DNA of 64,000 bases from Methylocaldum szegediense (lineage in GTDB: Bacteria > Pseudomonadota > Gammaproteobacteria > Methylococcales > Methylococcaceae). Positions within the stretch are counted from its first letter, which is position 1. The number at the start of each line of letters is the position of its first letter. Location: positions 1,550,001 through 1,614,000 of the forward strand of contig NZ_OX458333.1 of NCBI RefSeq assembly GCF_949769195.1. Reading direction: 5' to 3'. Under the pieces are notes generated by a model that searched no databases, was not told where the DNA came from, and saw nothing but the letters and a program-made list of their open reading frames with translations. Position numbers and translations under genes: made by a program. Shown here in pieces: positions 35,620-44,846 of this stretch.

Positions 35620-36558
35620 ATGCCAAGCCTACTCGAAGGCGTAGATCAACGAACCAAGCTTGCGGGGCATAATCGCCTGGAGCTGCTGCTGTTCAAGCTC
35701 ACGAGCAACCAACGCTTCGGAATCAACGTATTCAAGGTGCAAGAGGTCATCCAATGTCCACCTCTGGTTCAACTGCCGAAATGCCATCCGGTCATTTGCG
35801 GGGTGGCCCACTTGCGCGGCAAGACCATACCCGTGATGGATCTCTCTATGGCCATCGGCGCTCGCCCGCAGCCGCGCGACGGCAGCGGCTATGTCATCAT
35901 TACCGAATACAACCGGTCCACCCAAGGATTCCTCGTTAACACTGTCGACCGCATCATCAACATGGGATGGCATCAGATTCAGCCTCCACCAAAAGGCACC
36001 GGCAAAGAGACTTATCTTACCGCCGTAACACAATTCGAGAAGGAGCTCATAGAAGTCATCGATGTTGAAAAAATCATGAAGGAAGTCATGGGGGGAAGCG
36101 ATCGTGTCTCGAGCGGCGTGATTGACGAGAATGGCAAGACCCCTGGGCAGCATGTGCTAGTCGTGGATGATTCGTTCGTGGCCCGGAATCAGATTCTGCG
36201 CGTCCTGGAACAACTTGAAGTGGAGAGCACGGTCGCCAAGGACGGACAAGAGGCATTGGATATCCTCGAACGCTGGAAATCCGAAGGAAGGAAATTGAGC
36301 GAATTCCTGGCCATGATCATTTCCGATATCGAAATGCCGCGCATGGACGGCTATACACTCACAGCCAACATACGCAAAGATCCCGCCATGAAAGACCTCC
36401 ACATACTGCTCCATACCTCCTTAAGCGGTGTGTTCAATCAGGCGATGGTGGAAAAAGTCGGTGCCGACGAGTTTCTGGCTAAGTACGATCCGGACGAGCT
36501 TGCGCGGGTCGTGCAGCAGCGGCTCAAGGAACATGCCGAGAAGGGCCACGGAACCTGA
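35620..36558 (+). CDS. cheV: Chemotaxis coupling protein CheV
   Basis: 312 residues: an N-terminal CheW-like domain (about 20-165; FGINVFKVQEVIQCP, VCGVAHLRGKTIPVMDL-type motif) and a C-terminal receiver domain (about 185-305) with VLVVDDSFVARNQ, the phospho-acceptor Asp in ISDIEMPRMDG, and the Lys in EFLAKYDPDEL. It couples chemoreceptors to CheA and adapts by phosphorylation. The start at 35620 is chosen because the longer in-frame region reads across the divergent flgA promoter. Confidence 0.92.
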   Translation: MPSLLEGVDQRTKLAGHNRLELLLFKLTSNQRFGINVFKVQEVIQCPPLVQLPKCHPVICGVAHLRGKTIPVMDLSMAIGARPQPRDGSGYVIITEYNRSTQGFLVNTVDRIINMGWHQIQPPPKGTGKETYLTAVTQFEKELIEVIDVEKIMKEVMGGSDRVSSGVIDENGKTPGQHVLVVDDSFVARNQILRVLEQLEVESTVAKDGQEALDILERWKSEGRKLSEFLAMIISDIEMPRMDGYTLTANIRKDPAMKDLHILLHTSLSGVFNQAMVEKVGADEFLAKYDPDELARVVQQRLKEHAEKGHGT

Positions 36559-36626
36559 GGAATTCTGAACCAGCCGAGCCGACAACAGGCGAACGCCATT
36601 CTTAAAGCGCGTCTATCGGAGTATTC

Positions 36627-37469
36627 ATGAATTCGGATTTAACTCCGGAACAGTTCGCGGTGTTTCAGAAATTTCTCGTGGACGCCTGCGGGATCTGGCT
36701 CGGCGAAAGCAAACAATACTTGGTCAAGAATCGTTTGACTGGCCTTCTGAAAGAGAGTGAATATTCGTCTGTCACGCAGTTGATCGGTGCACTGCGTAGC
36801 GATGCCGTTCCCGCCAGCCTCAAAGCCCGTATTATCGATGCCATGACCACGAATGAGACTTTTTGGTTCCGCGACAACGCCCATTTCGAAGAACTTCGAA
36901 AGGTCCTCCTTCCCGCATGGGCGGCCGATAAGACCCGCGGCACGCTGCGAATTTGGTCCGCGGCCTGCTCATCGGGGCAGGAACCTTATTCGATCGGCAT
37001 CTGCGTCGAGGAGTTCTTTCGTTATGATTGGACCGGCATCAAAAGGAGCGTACAGATCATCGGGACCGATATCTCGGAATCGGTTTTGACTGAAGCGACT
37101 CAAGCCATTTACAGCGAATTGGCGCTCTCGCGCGGACTCGACGAAACACTGAGATCCCGCTATTTCGAGCGTTACCAGGACAAATGGAAACTAAAACCGG
37201 AAATCGTCGATCGTGTCCGCTTCCAGCAATTCAACCTGCTCAAGCCGTTTGCAGCACTGGGCCGCTTCGACATCGTCTTCTGCCGCAACGTGCTGATTTA
37301 TTTCTCTGAGGAACTGAAGCGCGATATCTTGGTGCGCATCGCCAAAGTGCTCAATCCGGGAGGCTATCTCTTCTTGAGCAGCACGGAATCCCTACCGGCC
37401 GGACTCGATGCGTACGAAACCGTTCGCGGTGCCTCCTGCCGCTATTACCGTCTAAAGCCAACGTTCTGA
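36627..37469 (+). CDS. cheR: Chemoreceptor glutamate methyltransferase CheR
   Basis: 280 residues with the CheR all-alpha N-terminal domain and a SAM-binding fold: IWSAACSSGQEPYSIG (motif I), IIGTDISESVLTEA, and the conserved DIVFCRNVLIYF. It methylates chemoreceptor glutamates for adaptation. GGAG lies 6 nt before the ATG. The gene sits between cheV and flgB, as in Pseudomonas and Vibrio type flagellar clusters. Confidence 0.95.
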   Translation: MNSDLTPEQFAVFQKFLVDACGIWLGESKQYLVKNRLTGLLKESEYSSVTQLIGALRSDAVPASLKARIIDAMTTNETFWFRDNAHFEELRKVLLPAWAADKTRGTLRIWSAACSSGQEPYSIGICVEEFFRYDWTGIKRSVQIIGTDISESVLTEATQAIYSELALSRGLDETLRSRYFERYQDKWKLKPEIVDRVRFQQFNLLKPFAALGRFDIVFCRNVLIYFSEELKRDILVRIAKVLNPGGYLFLSSTESLPAGLDAYETVRGASCRYYRLKPTF

Positions 37470-37545
37470 CACCGCCCGGCAAATTTGCCGCCGCAAGCGG
37501 CGAAAAATTGCCGCAGGCCGGTCCCGCTCCCGCGCCAAACTATGC

Positions 37546-37569
37546 AAGCCTTTGTTAATACAAAGGCTT
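37546..37569. terminator. Hairpin between cheR and the flgB promoter
   Basis: A perfect 9-bp stem AAGCCTTTG / CAAAGGCTT with a TTAATA loop sits 6 bp upstream of the sigma-54 promoter. It lacks a long T-tract. It could end cheR transcripts or act as an activator-proximal site for the flgB promoter. Confidence 0.5.
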
Positions 37570-37575
37570 TAGGCA

Positions 37576-37592
37576 TGGCATACCTCGTGCTT
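37576..37592 (+). promoter_or_regulatory. Sigma-54 promoter of the flgB operon
   Basis: TGGCATACCTCGTGCTT carries GG and GC elements 12 bp apart, close to the TGGCAC-N5-TTGC consensus, 33 bp before the flgB start. Rod and hook genes under RpoN/FleQ-type control are typical of polarly flagellated gammaproteobacteria. Confidence 0.78.
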
Positions 37593-37624
37593 AAGGTCCG
37601 GCAAGCAGCAACGAGGATATGCGT

Positions 37625-38017
37625 ATGACGATCAACTTCGATAATGCCTTAGGCATTCATCCCCTGGCACTGAAACTCCGCGATCGGCGCACTGAGCTGC
37701 TGGCCTCCAACCTGGCCAATGCCGATACGCCGAATTACAAGGCTCGCGACCTGGACTTCCGTGCCGTGTTGCAGGGCGTGACTCCGCCCCCGCTCCGTCT
37801 CGCTGCCACGCACGCGAGGCATCTGGCGGCGACGGCGCCGGGTTCACAGGGAGAAGCGCTGTTTCGTCTGCCGTCGCAGCCCAGCCTGGACGGCAATACC
37901 GTGGAAACGGAACAGGAACAGATGCGTTTCGCCGAAAACGCGGTGCAATACCAGGCCACGCTCCGCTTTCTGAACGGCAAGATCTCTTCCTTGAAAACGG
38001 CGCTGACGGGAGAATGA
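37625..38017 (+). CDS. flgB: Flagellar proximal rod protein FlgB
   Basis: 130 residues from ATG at 37625, which has GAGG 8 nt upstream; the ATG at 37619 is too close to that site. It contains the rod-family N-terminal motif LASNLANADTPNYKARDLDF and the C-terminal helix ENAVQYQATLRFLNGKI. First gene of the flgB-L operon; its stop overlaps the flgC start. Confidence 0.94.
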   Translation: MTINFDNALGIHPLALKLRDRRTELLASNLANADTPNYKARDLDFRAVLQGVTPPPLRLAATHARHLAATAPGSQGEALFRLPSQPSLDGNTVETEQEQMRFAENAVQYQATLRFLNGKISSLKTALTGE

Positions 38018-38439
38018 GTATGTCCTCATTCAAGATCTTCGATATCGCAGGCTCCGCCATGGCCGCCCAATCGCTGCGGCTCAATCTGGTGGCCAGCAAT
38101 CTGTCCAATGCCGACAGCATCAGCAGCAGCATCGAGCAGACTTACCGATCGCGCCAGCCGGTGTTTGCGGCACAGCTTCAGGAGGCCATCGACAAGCGCA
38201 GCGCGCCGGTCGGCGTGCAGGTGCTCGGCGTGGTCGAGAGCCAGGCGCCGCTACGCATGGAATACGCGCCGGACCACCCGATGGCCAACGCCGACGGCTA
38301 TATCTTCAGGCCGAACGTCAATACGATCGAGGAATTGACGAATATGATGTCCGCGTCACGCTCCTACCAAGACAATGTCGAGGTGGCGAATACCGCGAAG
38401 CAATTGATGCTCCAGACTTTACGACTCGGCCAAACCTGA
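38014..38439 (+). CDS. flgC: Flagellar proximal rod protein FlgC
   Basis: 141 residues. The N-terminal motif is AMAAQSLRLNLVASNLSNADS, with MANADGYIFRPNVNTIEELTNMM (in parts) and the C-terminal helix SRSYQDNVEVANTAKQLM as expected. ATGA overlap with flgB. A second in-frame ATG lies 6 bp in. Confidence 0.95.
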   Translation: MSMSSFKIFDIAGSAMAAQSLRLNLVASNLSNADSISSSIEQTYRSRQPVFAAQLQEAIDKRSAPVGVQVLGVVESQAPLRMEYAPDHPMANADGYIFRPNVNTIEELTNMMSASRSYQDNVEVANTAKQLMLQTLRLGQT

Positions 38440-38450
38440 GGTAACGAATC

Positions 38451-39119
38451 ATGAGCATCGACATCAACACGCTTCATTCCCTCGGCCTGGCCGAAACCTC
38501 GGCACCGGTTCGTAAGCGTAACGAATTGGGGCAAGACGATTTTCTCAAGCTGATGGTCACCCAGCTGACTAGCCAGAATCCTTTAAAGCCCCAGGACGGC
38601 GCCGAATTCGTCAACCAGTTGGCACAGTTCAGCACGGTAACGGGAATCCAGCAGCTGCAATCCTCGTTCGCCGACTTCGCCGCGGCCGCCAACAACGGAC
38701 AAGCTCTGATGGCTGCAAACCTGGTTGGGCGATCCGCGCTGGTCGCGTCCGACAAAGCCATTCTGGCGACGAACGGTACCGTCCAGGGCGAGTTGAACAT
38801 TCCGTCCGATGCCTCGAACGTTTACATCCGAATCATGGATAAGAACGGTACCTTGGTCCGCACATTGGAACTCGGGCAGCAAAGCGAAGGACCGTTGTCG
38901 TTTGAATGGGACGGCAAACTGGATGATGACCTGCACTTCGCAGACCCCGGACTATACAAAATCAAAGCCGACGCGGTCATCGCCGGCCAGACCCTGGCAC
39001 TCGAAACGCACATCGCCGCTCCTGTGGAAAGCGTGACCATGGGCGCCGCCAAGGGTATGGAAATCCATCTCGACGGTCTCGGACGTTACACCCTGGGCGA
39101 TATCCGGGCGGTCCTTTGA
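38451..39119 (+). CDS. flgD: Flagellar hook assembly scaffold FlgD
   Basis: 222 residues: the N-terminal hook-cap region with DFLKLMVTQLTSQNPLKPQD, a flexible part with QFSTVTGIQQL, and a C-terminal FlgD Ig/tudor-like domain (LELGQQSEGPLSFEWDGKLDD). It caps the growing hook so FlgE can polymerise. It lies 11 bp after flgC. Confidence 0.95.
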   Translation: MSIDINTLHSLGLAETSAPVRKRNELGQDDFLKLMVTQLTSQNPLKPQDGAEFVNQLAQFSTVTGIQQLQSSFADFAAAANNGQALMAANLVGRSALVASDKAILATNGTVQGELNIPSDASNVYIRIMDKNGTLVRTLELGQQSEGPLSFEWDGKLDDDLHFADPGLYKIKADAVIAGQTLALETHIAAPVESVTMGAAKGMEIHLDGLGRYTLGDIRAVL

Positions 39120-39146
39120 TAACTCTAATCTCGAACGAGGTAAGAC

Positions 39147-40397
39147 ATGGCCTTTAACACTGCCCTGAGCGGCTTGAATGCCGCATCCAATATGCTCTCG
39201 GTGACCGGCAACAACATCGCCAACGCCAATACCACGGGATTCAAGAAATCACGTTCCGAGTTCGCCGATGTCTATGCCAGCAGTTTGGGCGGCACGCCCG
39301 GAGCCGGCGTCCGGGTCACCAACGTGGCGCAACAGTTCACCCAGGGCAACCTCGACTTTACCGAGAACAACCTCGACCTTGCGATCAGCGGCGAAGGCTT
39401 CTTCGTCCTCGGCGACAACATCAACAACATCAACGAACGGGTCTATACCCGCGCCGGTTCTTTTCACATGGACCGGGAAGGCTACGTGGTCAACCACCTC
39501 GGCCAGCCGCTGCTGGTCTATGCGCCGAACGGCGAGACCGTCGAGGAAGGCTTCAGTACCGGCGTATTCCAGACCTTGCGGCTCGATTCCACGCAAGGTC
39601 TGCCGAAAGCCACGAGCTCAATCGACATGAGCGTCAACCTGGACTCCCGACAAACCGTGCCCGCTACATCGCCGTTCAACCCGGACGACCCCACCAGCTA
39701 CACCCACGCAACATCGGTCACGATCTACGACTCGCTGGGGAACACTCATGTTGCGACCAGCTATTACGTCAAAGGCGCGACGCCGAATACCTGGGACATG
39801 TACGTCTACGTAGACGGGCAAGATATGCTGGACGGCGGAGCCAACAACCCCACCGCCCTGGTTTTCGATCCGGACGGGAAACTCTTAACGGTAAACGGGG
39901 GCTCGGCGACGACCTTCACGACTCAGAGCAAACTCATCAATCCCAGCGCTCAGCCCATCGCGTTCACGATAGATCTCGCCGGGTCGACCCAATTGGGCAG
40001 CGCGTTCAGCGTCAATACTTTGAACCAAGACGGTCTAACTATCGGTCGGCTCACAGGCGTCGACATCGACGACACCGGTGTCGTTCTTGCCCGTTTCAGT
40101 AACGGCAGCTCCAAACCCTTAGGCCAGGTCGCCATGGTTCGATTCCAAAACCCGCAGGGACTATCCAAGCTCGGCGATACCACCTGGGCGGAAAGCGCCA
40201 ACTCCGGCGTACCTATCAACGGTGTAGCTGGAACCAGCAGCTTCGGCACTATAAAAGCTGGCGCCCTCGAGGGATCAAACGTGGATTTGGCGCAGCAACT
40301 CGTCAATCTGATCATTGCCCAGCAGGCTTACCAAGCGAACGCGCAGACCATTTCCACGGAAAACACGATCACCCAGACGCTGCTCAACATTCGTTAA
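39147..40397 (+). CDS. flgE: Flagellar hook protein FlgE
   Basis: 416 residues, typical for a short FlgE. N-terminal rod/hook motif LNAASNMLSVTGNNIANANT, mid-domain FlgE_D2-like region, and C-terminal helix LVNLIIAQQAYQANAQTIST. It forms the universal joint outside the outer membrane. Confidence 0.96.
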   Translation: MAFNTALSGLNAASNMLSVTGNNIANANTTGFKKSRSEFADVYASSLGGTPGAGVRVTNVAQQFTQGNLDFTENNLDLAISGEGFFVLGDNINNINERVYTRAGSFHMDREGYVVNHLGQPLLVYAPNGETVEEGFSTGVFQTLRLDSTQGLPKATSSIDMSVNLDSRQTVPATSPFNPDDPTSYTHATSVTIYDSLGNTHVATSYYVKGATPNTWDMYVYVDGQDMLDGGANNPTALVFDPDGKLLTVNGGSATTFTTQSKLINPSAQPIAFTIDLAGSTQLGSAFSVNTLNQDGLTIGRLTGVDIDDTGVVLARFSNGSSKPLGQVAMVRFQNPQGLSKLGDTTWAESANSGVPINGVAGTSSFGTIKAGALEGSNVDLAQQLVNLIIAQQAYQANAQTISTENTITQTLLNIR

Positions 40398-40422
40398 CGC
40401 TCTATAGCCGGGACTTCCAATC

Positions 40423-41163
40423 ATGGATCGCGCCCTTTATGTCGCCATGAGCGGCGCCAAGCAAATCCTGCTGGCGCAAGCTTCCAACGCCAACAATCTC
40501 GCGAATGCGAATACGCCGGGCTTTCGTGCCGACTTCGAACAGCTTCGCTCCATGCCGGTGTTCGGAAACGGCTACCCCAGCCGGGTTTACGCTATGACCG
40601 AACGGCCCGGCACCGATTTGTCTATGGGCTCCTTGCAAACCACCGGCCGCGACCTCGATGTCGCAATCAACGGCGAAGGGTGGATCGCAGTGCAGGCGAG
40701 GGATGGTAGCGAAGCCTATACCCGGGCCGGCAACCTGCAAATCACGCCCAGTGGACAGCTGGTCACCGGCAGCGGTTTGCCGGTGCTCGGCAACGCCGGT
40801 CCCATCGCCATTCCGCCCGCGCAAAAAGTCGAGATCGGTACGGACGGAACGATCAGCATCGTTCCTCAGAATGCCAACCCTGCCGCCCTGGCGATTCTCG
40901 ACCGGATCAAACTGGTCAAACCTGACAAATCGCTCCTCGAAAAAGGCGAAGATGGGCTGATGCGAGTCCGAAACGGCGCTCCGGTGGCTGCTACCAACGA
41001 GGTTCAACTGGTCACCGGCTCGCTGGAGGGCAGCAATGTCAGCACGGTGGAGGAACTGGTGCAGATGATCGAGCTGGCGCGCCAATTCGAATACCAGATC
41101 AAGCTGATGAAAACCGTGGAAGACAACGGCAATGCAGGCACCACGCTCATGCGGATTGGATAA
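40423..41163 (+). CDS. flgF: Flagellar rod protein FlgF
   Basis: 246 residues. Starts MDRALYVAMSGAKQILLAQA with SNANNLANANTPGFRADFEQ; the C-terminus has VEELVQMIELARQFEYQIKL. This is the FlgF rod subunit, placed before flgG as usual. Confidence 0.95.
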   Translation: MDRALYVAMSGAKQILLAQASNANNLANANTPGFRADFEQLRSMPVFGNGYPSRVYAMTERPGTDLSMGSLQTTGRDLDVAINGEGWIAVQARDGSEAYTRAGNLQITPSGQLVTGSGLPVLGNAGPIAIPPAQKVEIGTDGTISIVPQNANPAALAILDRIKLVKPDKSLLEKGEDGLMRVRNGAPVAATNEVQLVTGSLEGSNVSTVEELVQMIELARQFEYQIKLMKTVEDNGNAGTTLMRIG

Positions 41164-41187
41164 AGACACTCCAAGAGGTTCAAGACC

Positions 41188-41976
41188 ATGACCACCCCTT
41201 CCCTTTGGATCGCCAAGACCGGCCTGGACGCGCAGCAAACCCAGATGTCGGTGATTTCGCATAATCTAGCCAACGTCAACACCACTGGTTTCAAGAAGGA
41301 ACGGGCTCTGTTCGAGGACCTGCTTTACCAGAACATACGACAAGTCGGTGCTCAGGCCACGCAAAACACGACGCTGCCGTCCGGCCTGCAACTCGGCACC
41401 GGCGTCCGCACCGTTGCCACGGAAAAAATCCATACTCAGGGCAACATCCTCCAGACCGGGAACTCCCTGGACATCGCCATCAACGGCCGCGGCTTTTTTC
41501 AGATCCTGATGCCGAACGGTGATATCGCCTATACCCGGGACGGTTCTTTCAAGCTGGATTCCAACGGGCAAGTCGTCACCAACGGCGGCTACCCGCTGGA
41601 ACCCGCGTTAACCGTGCCTCAGGACGCCTTGAGTATCACTATCGGCTCGGACGGAACGGTATCCGTCCTGCAACCGGGCACCGCCGCGCCCAACATCATC
41701 GGCGAGATTCAACTGGCGGATTTCATCAATCCGACGGGCTTGGAACCCGTCGGCGAGAACCTCTATCGCGAGTCGGTATCGAGCGGCCCACCCATCGTCG
41801 GGATTCCTGGAGAAGACGGCATCGGAAAGCTGGTCCAGGGCTCCTTGGAAACCTCGAACGTCAACGTAGTGGAGGAGTTGGTCAATATGATCGAAACCCA
41901 GCGCGCCTACGAAATGAACTCCAAGGCCATCGCGACTACGGACGAGATGCTCGGTTTCGCCACCAACACCCTGTAA
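41188..41976 (+). CDS. flgG: Flagellar distal rod protein FlgG
   Basis: 262 residues, close to the conserved 260. N-terminal [20 protein letters not shown] and C-terminal [20 protein letters not shown] are hallmark FlgG segments. It is the most conserved axial protein of the operon. Confidence 0.97.
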   Translation: MTTPSLWIAKTGLDAQQTQMSVISHNLANVNTTGFKKERALFEDLLYQNIRQVGAQATQNTTLPSGLQLGTGVRTVATEKIHTQGNILQTGNSLDIAINGRGFFQILMPNGDIAYTRDGSFKLDSNGQVVTNGGYPLEPALTVPQDALSITIGSDGTVSVLQPGTAAPNIIGEIQLADFINPTGLEPVGENLYRESVSSGPPIVGIPGEDGIGKLVQGSLETSNVNVVEELVNMIETQRAYEMNSKAIATTDEMLGFATNTL

Positions 41977-41984
41977 TCGACGCG

Positions 41985-42662
41985 ATGAAATACACGGCAC
42001 TCTGTCTTATCCTGTTGATCTTGAACGGCTGCGCCTCCATCCTCAATCCGCCACCGCGCCGGGATCCGGCCTACGCACCGGCCCGTCCCGAAGATATGAC
42101 ACCGCCTATGCAGAATCCCGGTGCCATTTTCCAGTCCGGTTACGACATACGGCTGTTCGAAGACCACAAAGCTCGGCGCGTCGGCGACATCCTCACCATC
42201 CGCCTGGTCGAAAGAACGAACGCACAGAAGGATGCCGACACCAAGGCCGACCGTTCGGCAGTCACCCAGATCAAAGCGCCCATGCTGATGGGACAGGAAG
42301 CCGCCGAGATTCTGGGCTATAACGTCGCGACCAGTTTGGAATCGACGCACAAGTTCGAAGGCAAGGGCGAAAGCAATCAGAGCAATCTCTTGACCGGAAA
42401 CATCAGCGTGACCGTGGTCGAAGTTCTGCCCAACGGCAATCTACGCGTACAGGGCGAAAAGCGCGTGGGTCTGAACCAGGGCAATGAATACATCAAACTC
42501 TCGGGACTGGTGCGCCCGGTCGATATCGACACCACCAATAGCGTGGACTCCACCAAAGTCGCCGACGCGACGTTCATCTACAACGGCGAAGGCGTGGTGG
42601 CTGACATCAACCGCATGGGATGGCTGCAGCGGTTCTTCACCAGCATTTTGTTCCCGTTCTGA
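41985..42662 (+). CDS. flgH: Flagellar L-ring lipoprotein FlgH
   Basis: 225 residues with a lipoprotein signal ([11 protein letters not shown], lipobox LNGC at Cys17). L-ring features are [20 protein letters not shown] and the C-terminal [20 protein letters not shown]. It forms the outer-membrane ring with FlgI below. Confidence 0.95.
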   Translation: MKYTALCLILLILNGCASILNPPPRRDPAYAPARPEDMTPPMQNPGAIFQSGYDIRLFEDHKARRVGDILTIRLVERTNAQKDADTKADRSAVTQIKAPMLMGQEAAEILGYNVATSLESTHKFEGKGESNQSNLLTGNISVTVVEVLPNGNLRVQGEKRVGLNQGNEYIKLSGLVRPVDIDTTNSVDSTKVADATFIYNGEGVVADINRMGWLQRFFTSILFPF

Positions 42663-42679
42663 GCGATGGAGGTAAGGCC

Positions 42680-43789
42680 GTGAAAGCATTCTTCCCACGC
42701 ACAGTCCTAACCGTGGGACTCCTGGGTCTCGCCCTGTTGCATTCTCAAGCAATGGCGGAACGCATCAAGGACATCGCTTCCATCGCCGGCGCTCGAAGCA
42801 ACCAGCTGATCGGCTACGGTCTGGTGACGGGGCTAAACCGTACCGGCGACTTAACCCGGTTTACCAGCCAAACCCTACGCAACATGATGCTCCAACTCGG
42901 TATAACCGTGCCGCCCGGAATCGATCTCCGATCGAGAAACATCGCCGCCGTATCCGTGACAGCCGAACTCCCTCCCTTTGCCAAGCCCGGACAGACAATC
43001 GACGTCAACGTGTCATCCCTAGGAGACGCTAAGAGTCTCCGCGGCGGCAGCCTCTTGATGACGCCGCTCAAGGGTGCCGACGGCCAAGTCTATGCCGTCG
43101 CGCAAGGCAATCTCGTGGTCGGGGGACTCAGTGCGCAAGGACTGGATGGCTCCAAGATCACCGTCAACGTGCCCAGTTCCGGCAGAATTCCGAACGGGGC
43201 CACCGTCGAGCGCGAAGTTCCGACCGGATTCACGCAAGGCAGCCATCTGATGCTCAACTTGCATACGCCCGATTTCACGACCGCCAATCAAATCGCTGAC
43301 ATGATTAATCGAACCTACGGCGGAAGCGTAGCGCGCCCGGTGGATGCGGCTTCGGTGCAGGTGGCCGCGCCGCGCGATCCGGCTCAGCGCGTCTCGTTCA
43401 CGTCCTTGATCGAGAATCTCGAAGTGAGTCCGGGTGAAGCCCCTGCCAAGGTCATCGTGAATTCAAGGACCGGCACCGTCGTCATCAGCAGCCATGTCCG
43501 GGTTCAGCCGGCGGCCGTGACGCATGGCAATCTTTCGGTAACCATCAGCGAAAACCCGATCGTCAGCCAGCCTCCTGCCCTATCTAGGGGTTCGACTGCG
43601 GTGGTGCCCCGCTCCGACATAACCGTGAACGAGGAAGCGAACCGCATGTTCGTCTTCAACCCCGGCGTATCACTGGATGAGATCGTGCAGGCTGTTAACC
43701 GCGTCGGCGCCGCGCCGAGCGACCTGGTTGCTATCCTGGAGGCCCTGAGAAGCGCCGGAGCACTCAGAGCCGAGCTGATCGTCATTTAG
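42680..43789 (+). CDS. flgI: Flagellar P-ring protein FlgI
   Basis: 369 residues from GTG at 42680, preceded by GGAGGTAAGG. This start gives a clean signal peptide ([18 protein letters not shown]) followed by [22 protein letters not shown] longer start inside flgH is rejected. The P-ring motif [17 protein letters not shown] and a C-terminal [20 protein letters not shown] are present. Confidence 0.95.
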   Translation: MKAFFPRTVLTVGLLGLALLHSQAMAERIKDIASIAGARSNQLIGYGLVTGLNRTGDLTRFTSQTLRNMMLQLGITVPPGIDLRSRNIAAVSVTAELPPFAKPGQTIDVNVSSLGDAKSLRGGSLLMTPLKGADGQVYAVAQGNLVVGGLSAQGLDGSKITVNVPSSGRIPNGATVEREVPTGFTQGSHLMLNLHTPDFTTANQIADMINRTYGGSVARPVDAASVQVAAPRDPAQRVSFTSLIENLEVSPGEAPAKVIVNSRTGTVVISSHVRVQPAAVTHGNLSVTISENPIVSQPPALSRGSTAVVPRSDITVNEEANRMFVFNPGVSLDEIVQAVNRVGAAPSDLVAILEALRSAGALRAELIVI

Positions 43790-43799
43790 GAGAAACGGC

Positions 43800-44774
43800 A
43801 TGATTAAGCAAACCGGCCTGGCCGATGTCTACACCGATTTCAACGGAACCGCCCGGCTCAGGAACCAGGCGAAACAGGATCCGAAAGCGGCGCTGAACGA
43901 AACCGCCCGGCAATTCGAGGCGCTGTTCATCCAGATGGCCGTGAAGAGTATGCGCCAAGCGGTACCGAACGGCGGACTCACGGACGGCAAACGATCGCAG
44001 ATGTTCCGCGACATGTACGATCAACAACTAGCGGTGGAACTCGGCAAACGGACCAGTCTGGGTTTTGCCGATTTGCTGGTCCGGCAACTGGGTGGCGACC
44101 CATCCCCCGATAACGCGAAACCCGGCATGAGCTTGAACGATTACCGCAGCAGCGCACCGGTGAAACCCAGAACGGCATCTTTCGAACACGCGACAAACGA
44201 AAGTCCGAAATCAAGCGCTCAAAACACCGCTCGAGCGAACAACAGCGGTCGCACGCCTCACCGGACCGCCGATACCGCCTCGCAAGTCAAACCATTCGCC
44301 AATCCCGAAGAATTCGTAAACGCGCTTTGGCCTCACGCCCAGGAAGCGGCTGCGGAATTGGGCGTCGACCCCAAACTGCTGCTGGCGCAGGCGGCATTGG
44401 AAACGGGCTGGGGAAAATCCATGGCGGCGCGAGGAAATAACGACCACAGCCATAACCTCTTCGGCATCAAAGCCGACCGACAATGGGACGGACGCCGCAT
44501 CGTCGCCCGCACGTTCGAATACGCCGACGGTCAAATCATACGGAACAGAGCGGCATTTCGCGCCTACGATGATTACGCCGAAAGTTTCCGCGACTACGTA
44601 CAGTTCCTCAAAACCAACCCGCGTTATGCGGCGGCCCTGAAACACGCTGACGACCCAAGGCGGTTCATGGCTTCCCTACAAAAAGCCGGCTACGCAACCG
44701 ATCCGAACTATGCCCGCAAAGTGCTCTCCATATACAAGGGACATCGTGCGTTCGAAAAACTGCCCGTTGCCTGA
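43800..44774 (+). CDS. flgJ: Bifunctional rod-capping protein / peptidoglycan hydrolase FlgJ
   Basis: 324 residues. The N-terminal rod-scaffold domain (about 30-100, ARQFEALFIQMAVKSMRQA) is joined by a Ser/Thr-rich linker to a C-terminal glucosaminidase-type domain (about 165-320; AQAALETGWGKSM with the catalytic Glu, then HNLFGIKADRQWDG). It cuts peptidoglycan so the rod can cross the periplasm. Confidence 0.94.
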   Translation: MIKQTGLADVYTDFNGTARLRNQAKQDPKAALNETARQFEALFIQMAVKSMRQAVPNGGLTDGKRSQMFRDMYDQQLAVELGKRTSLGFADLLVRQLGGDPSPDNAKPGMSLNDYRSSAPVKPRTASFEHATNESPKSSAQNTARANNSGRTPHRTADTASQVKPFANPEEFVNALWPHAQEAAAELGVDPKLLLAQAALETGWGKSMAARGNNDHSHNLFGIKADRQWDGRRIVARTFEYADGQIIRNRAAFRAYDDYAESFRDYVQFLKTNPRYAAALKHADDPRRFMASLQKAGYATDPNYARKVLSIYKGHRAFEKLPVA

Positions 44775-44781
44775 TCCAGTC

Positions 44782-44808
44782 TTCAGTTAAGACGTTCGCT
44801 GCCGATAA
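44782..44808 (+). promoter_or_regulatory. Possible sigma-28 promoter of flgKL
   Basis: A perfect GCCGATAA -10 element lies at 44801-44808, 38 bp before flgK, with a weak -35 (TTCAGTTAA) at about the right distance. Late genes flgKL are commonly FliA-dependent. The weak -35 limits confidence. Confidence 0.5.
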
Positions 44809-44846
44809 CAGGCGTAGAAACACAATGCAATGAGAGTGGTTGATTT

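Noticed and set aside
42620-42679. Start of flgI inside flgH
   Set aside because: It would place 20 out-of-family residues before the signal peptide; GTG at 42680 follows GGAGG and gives a proper signal sequence.
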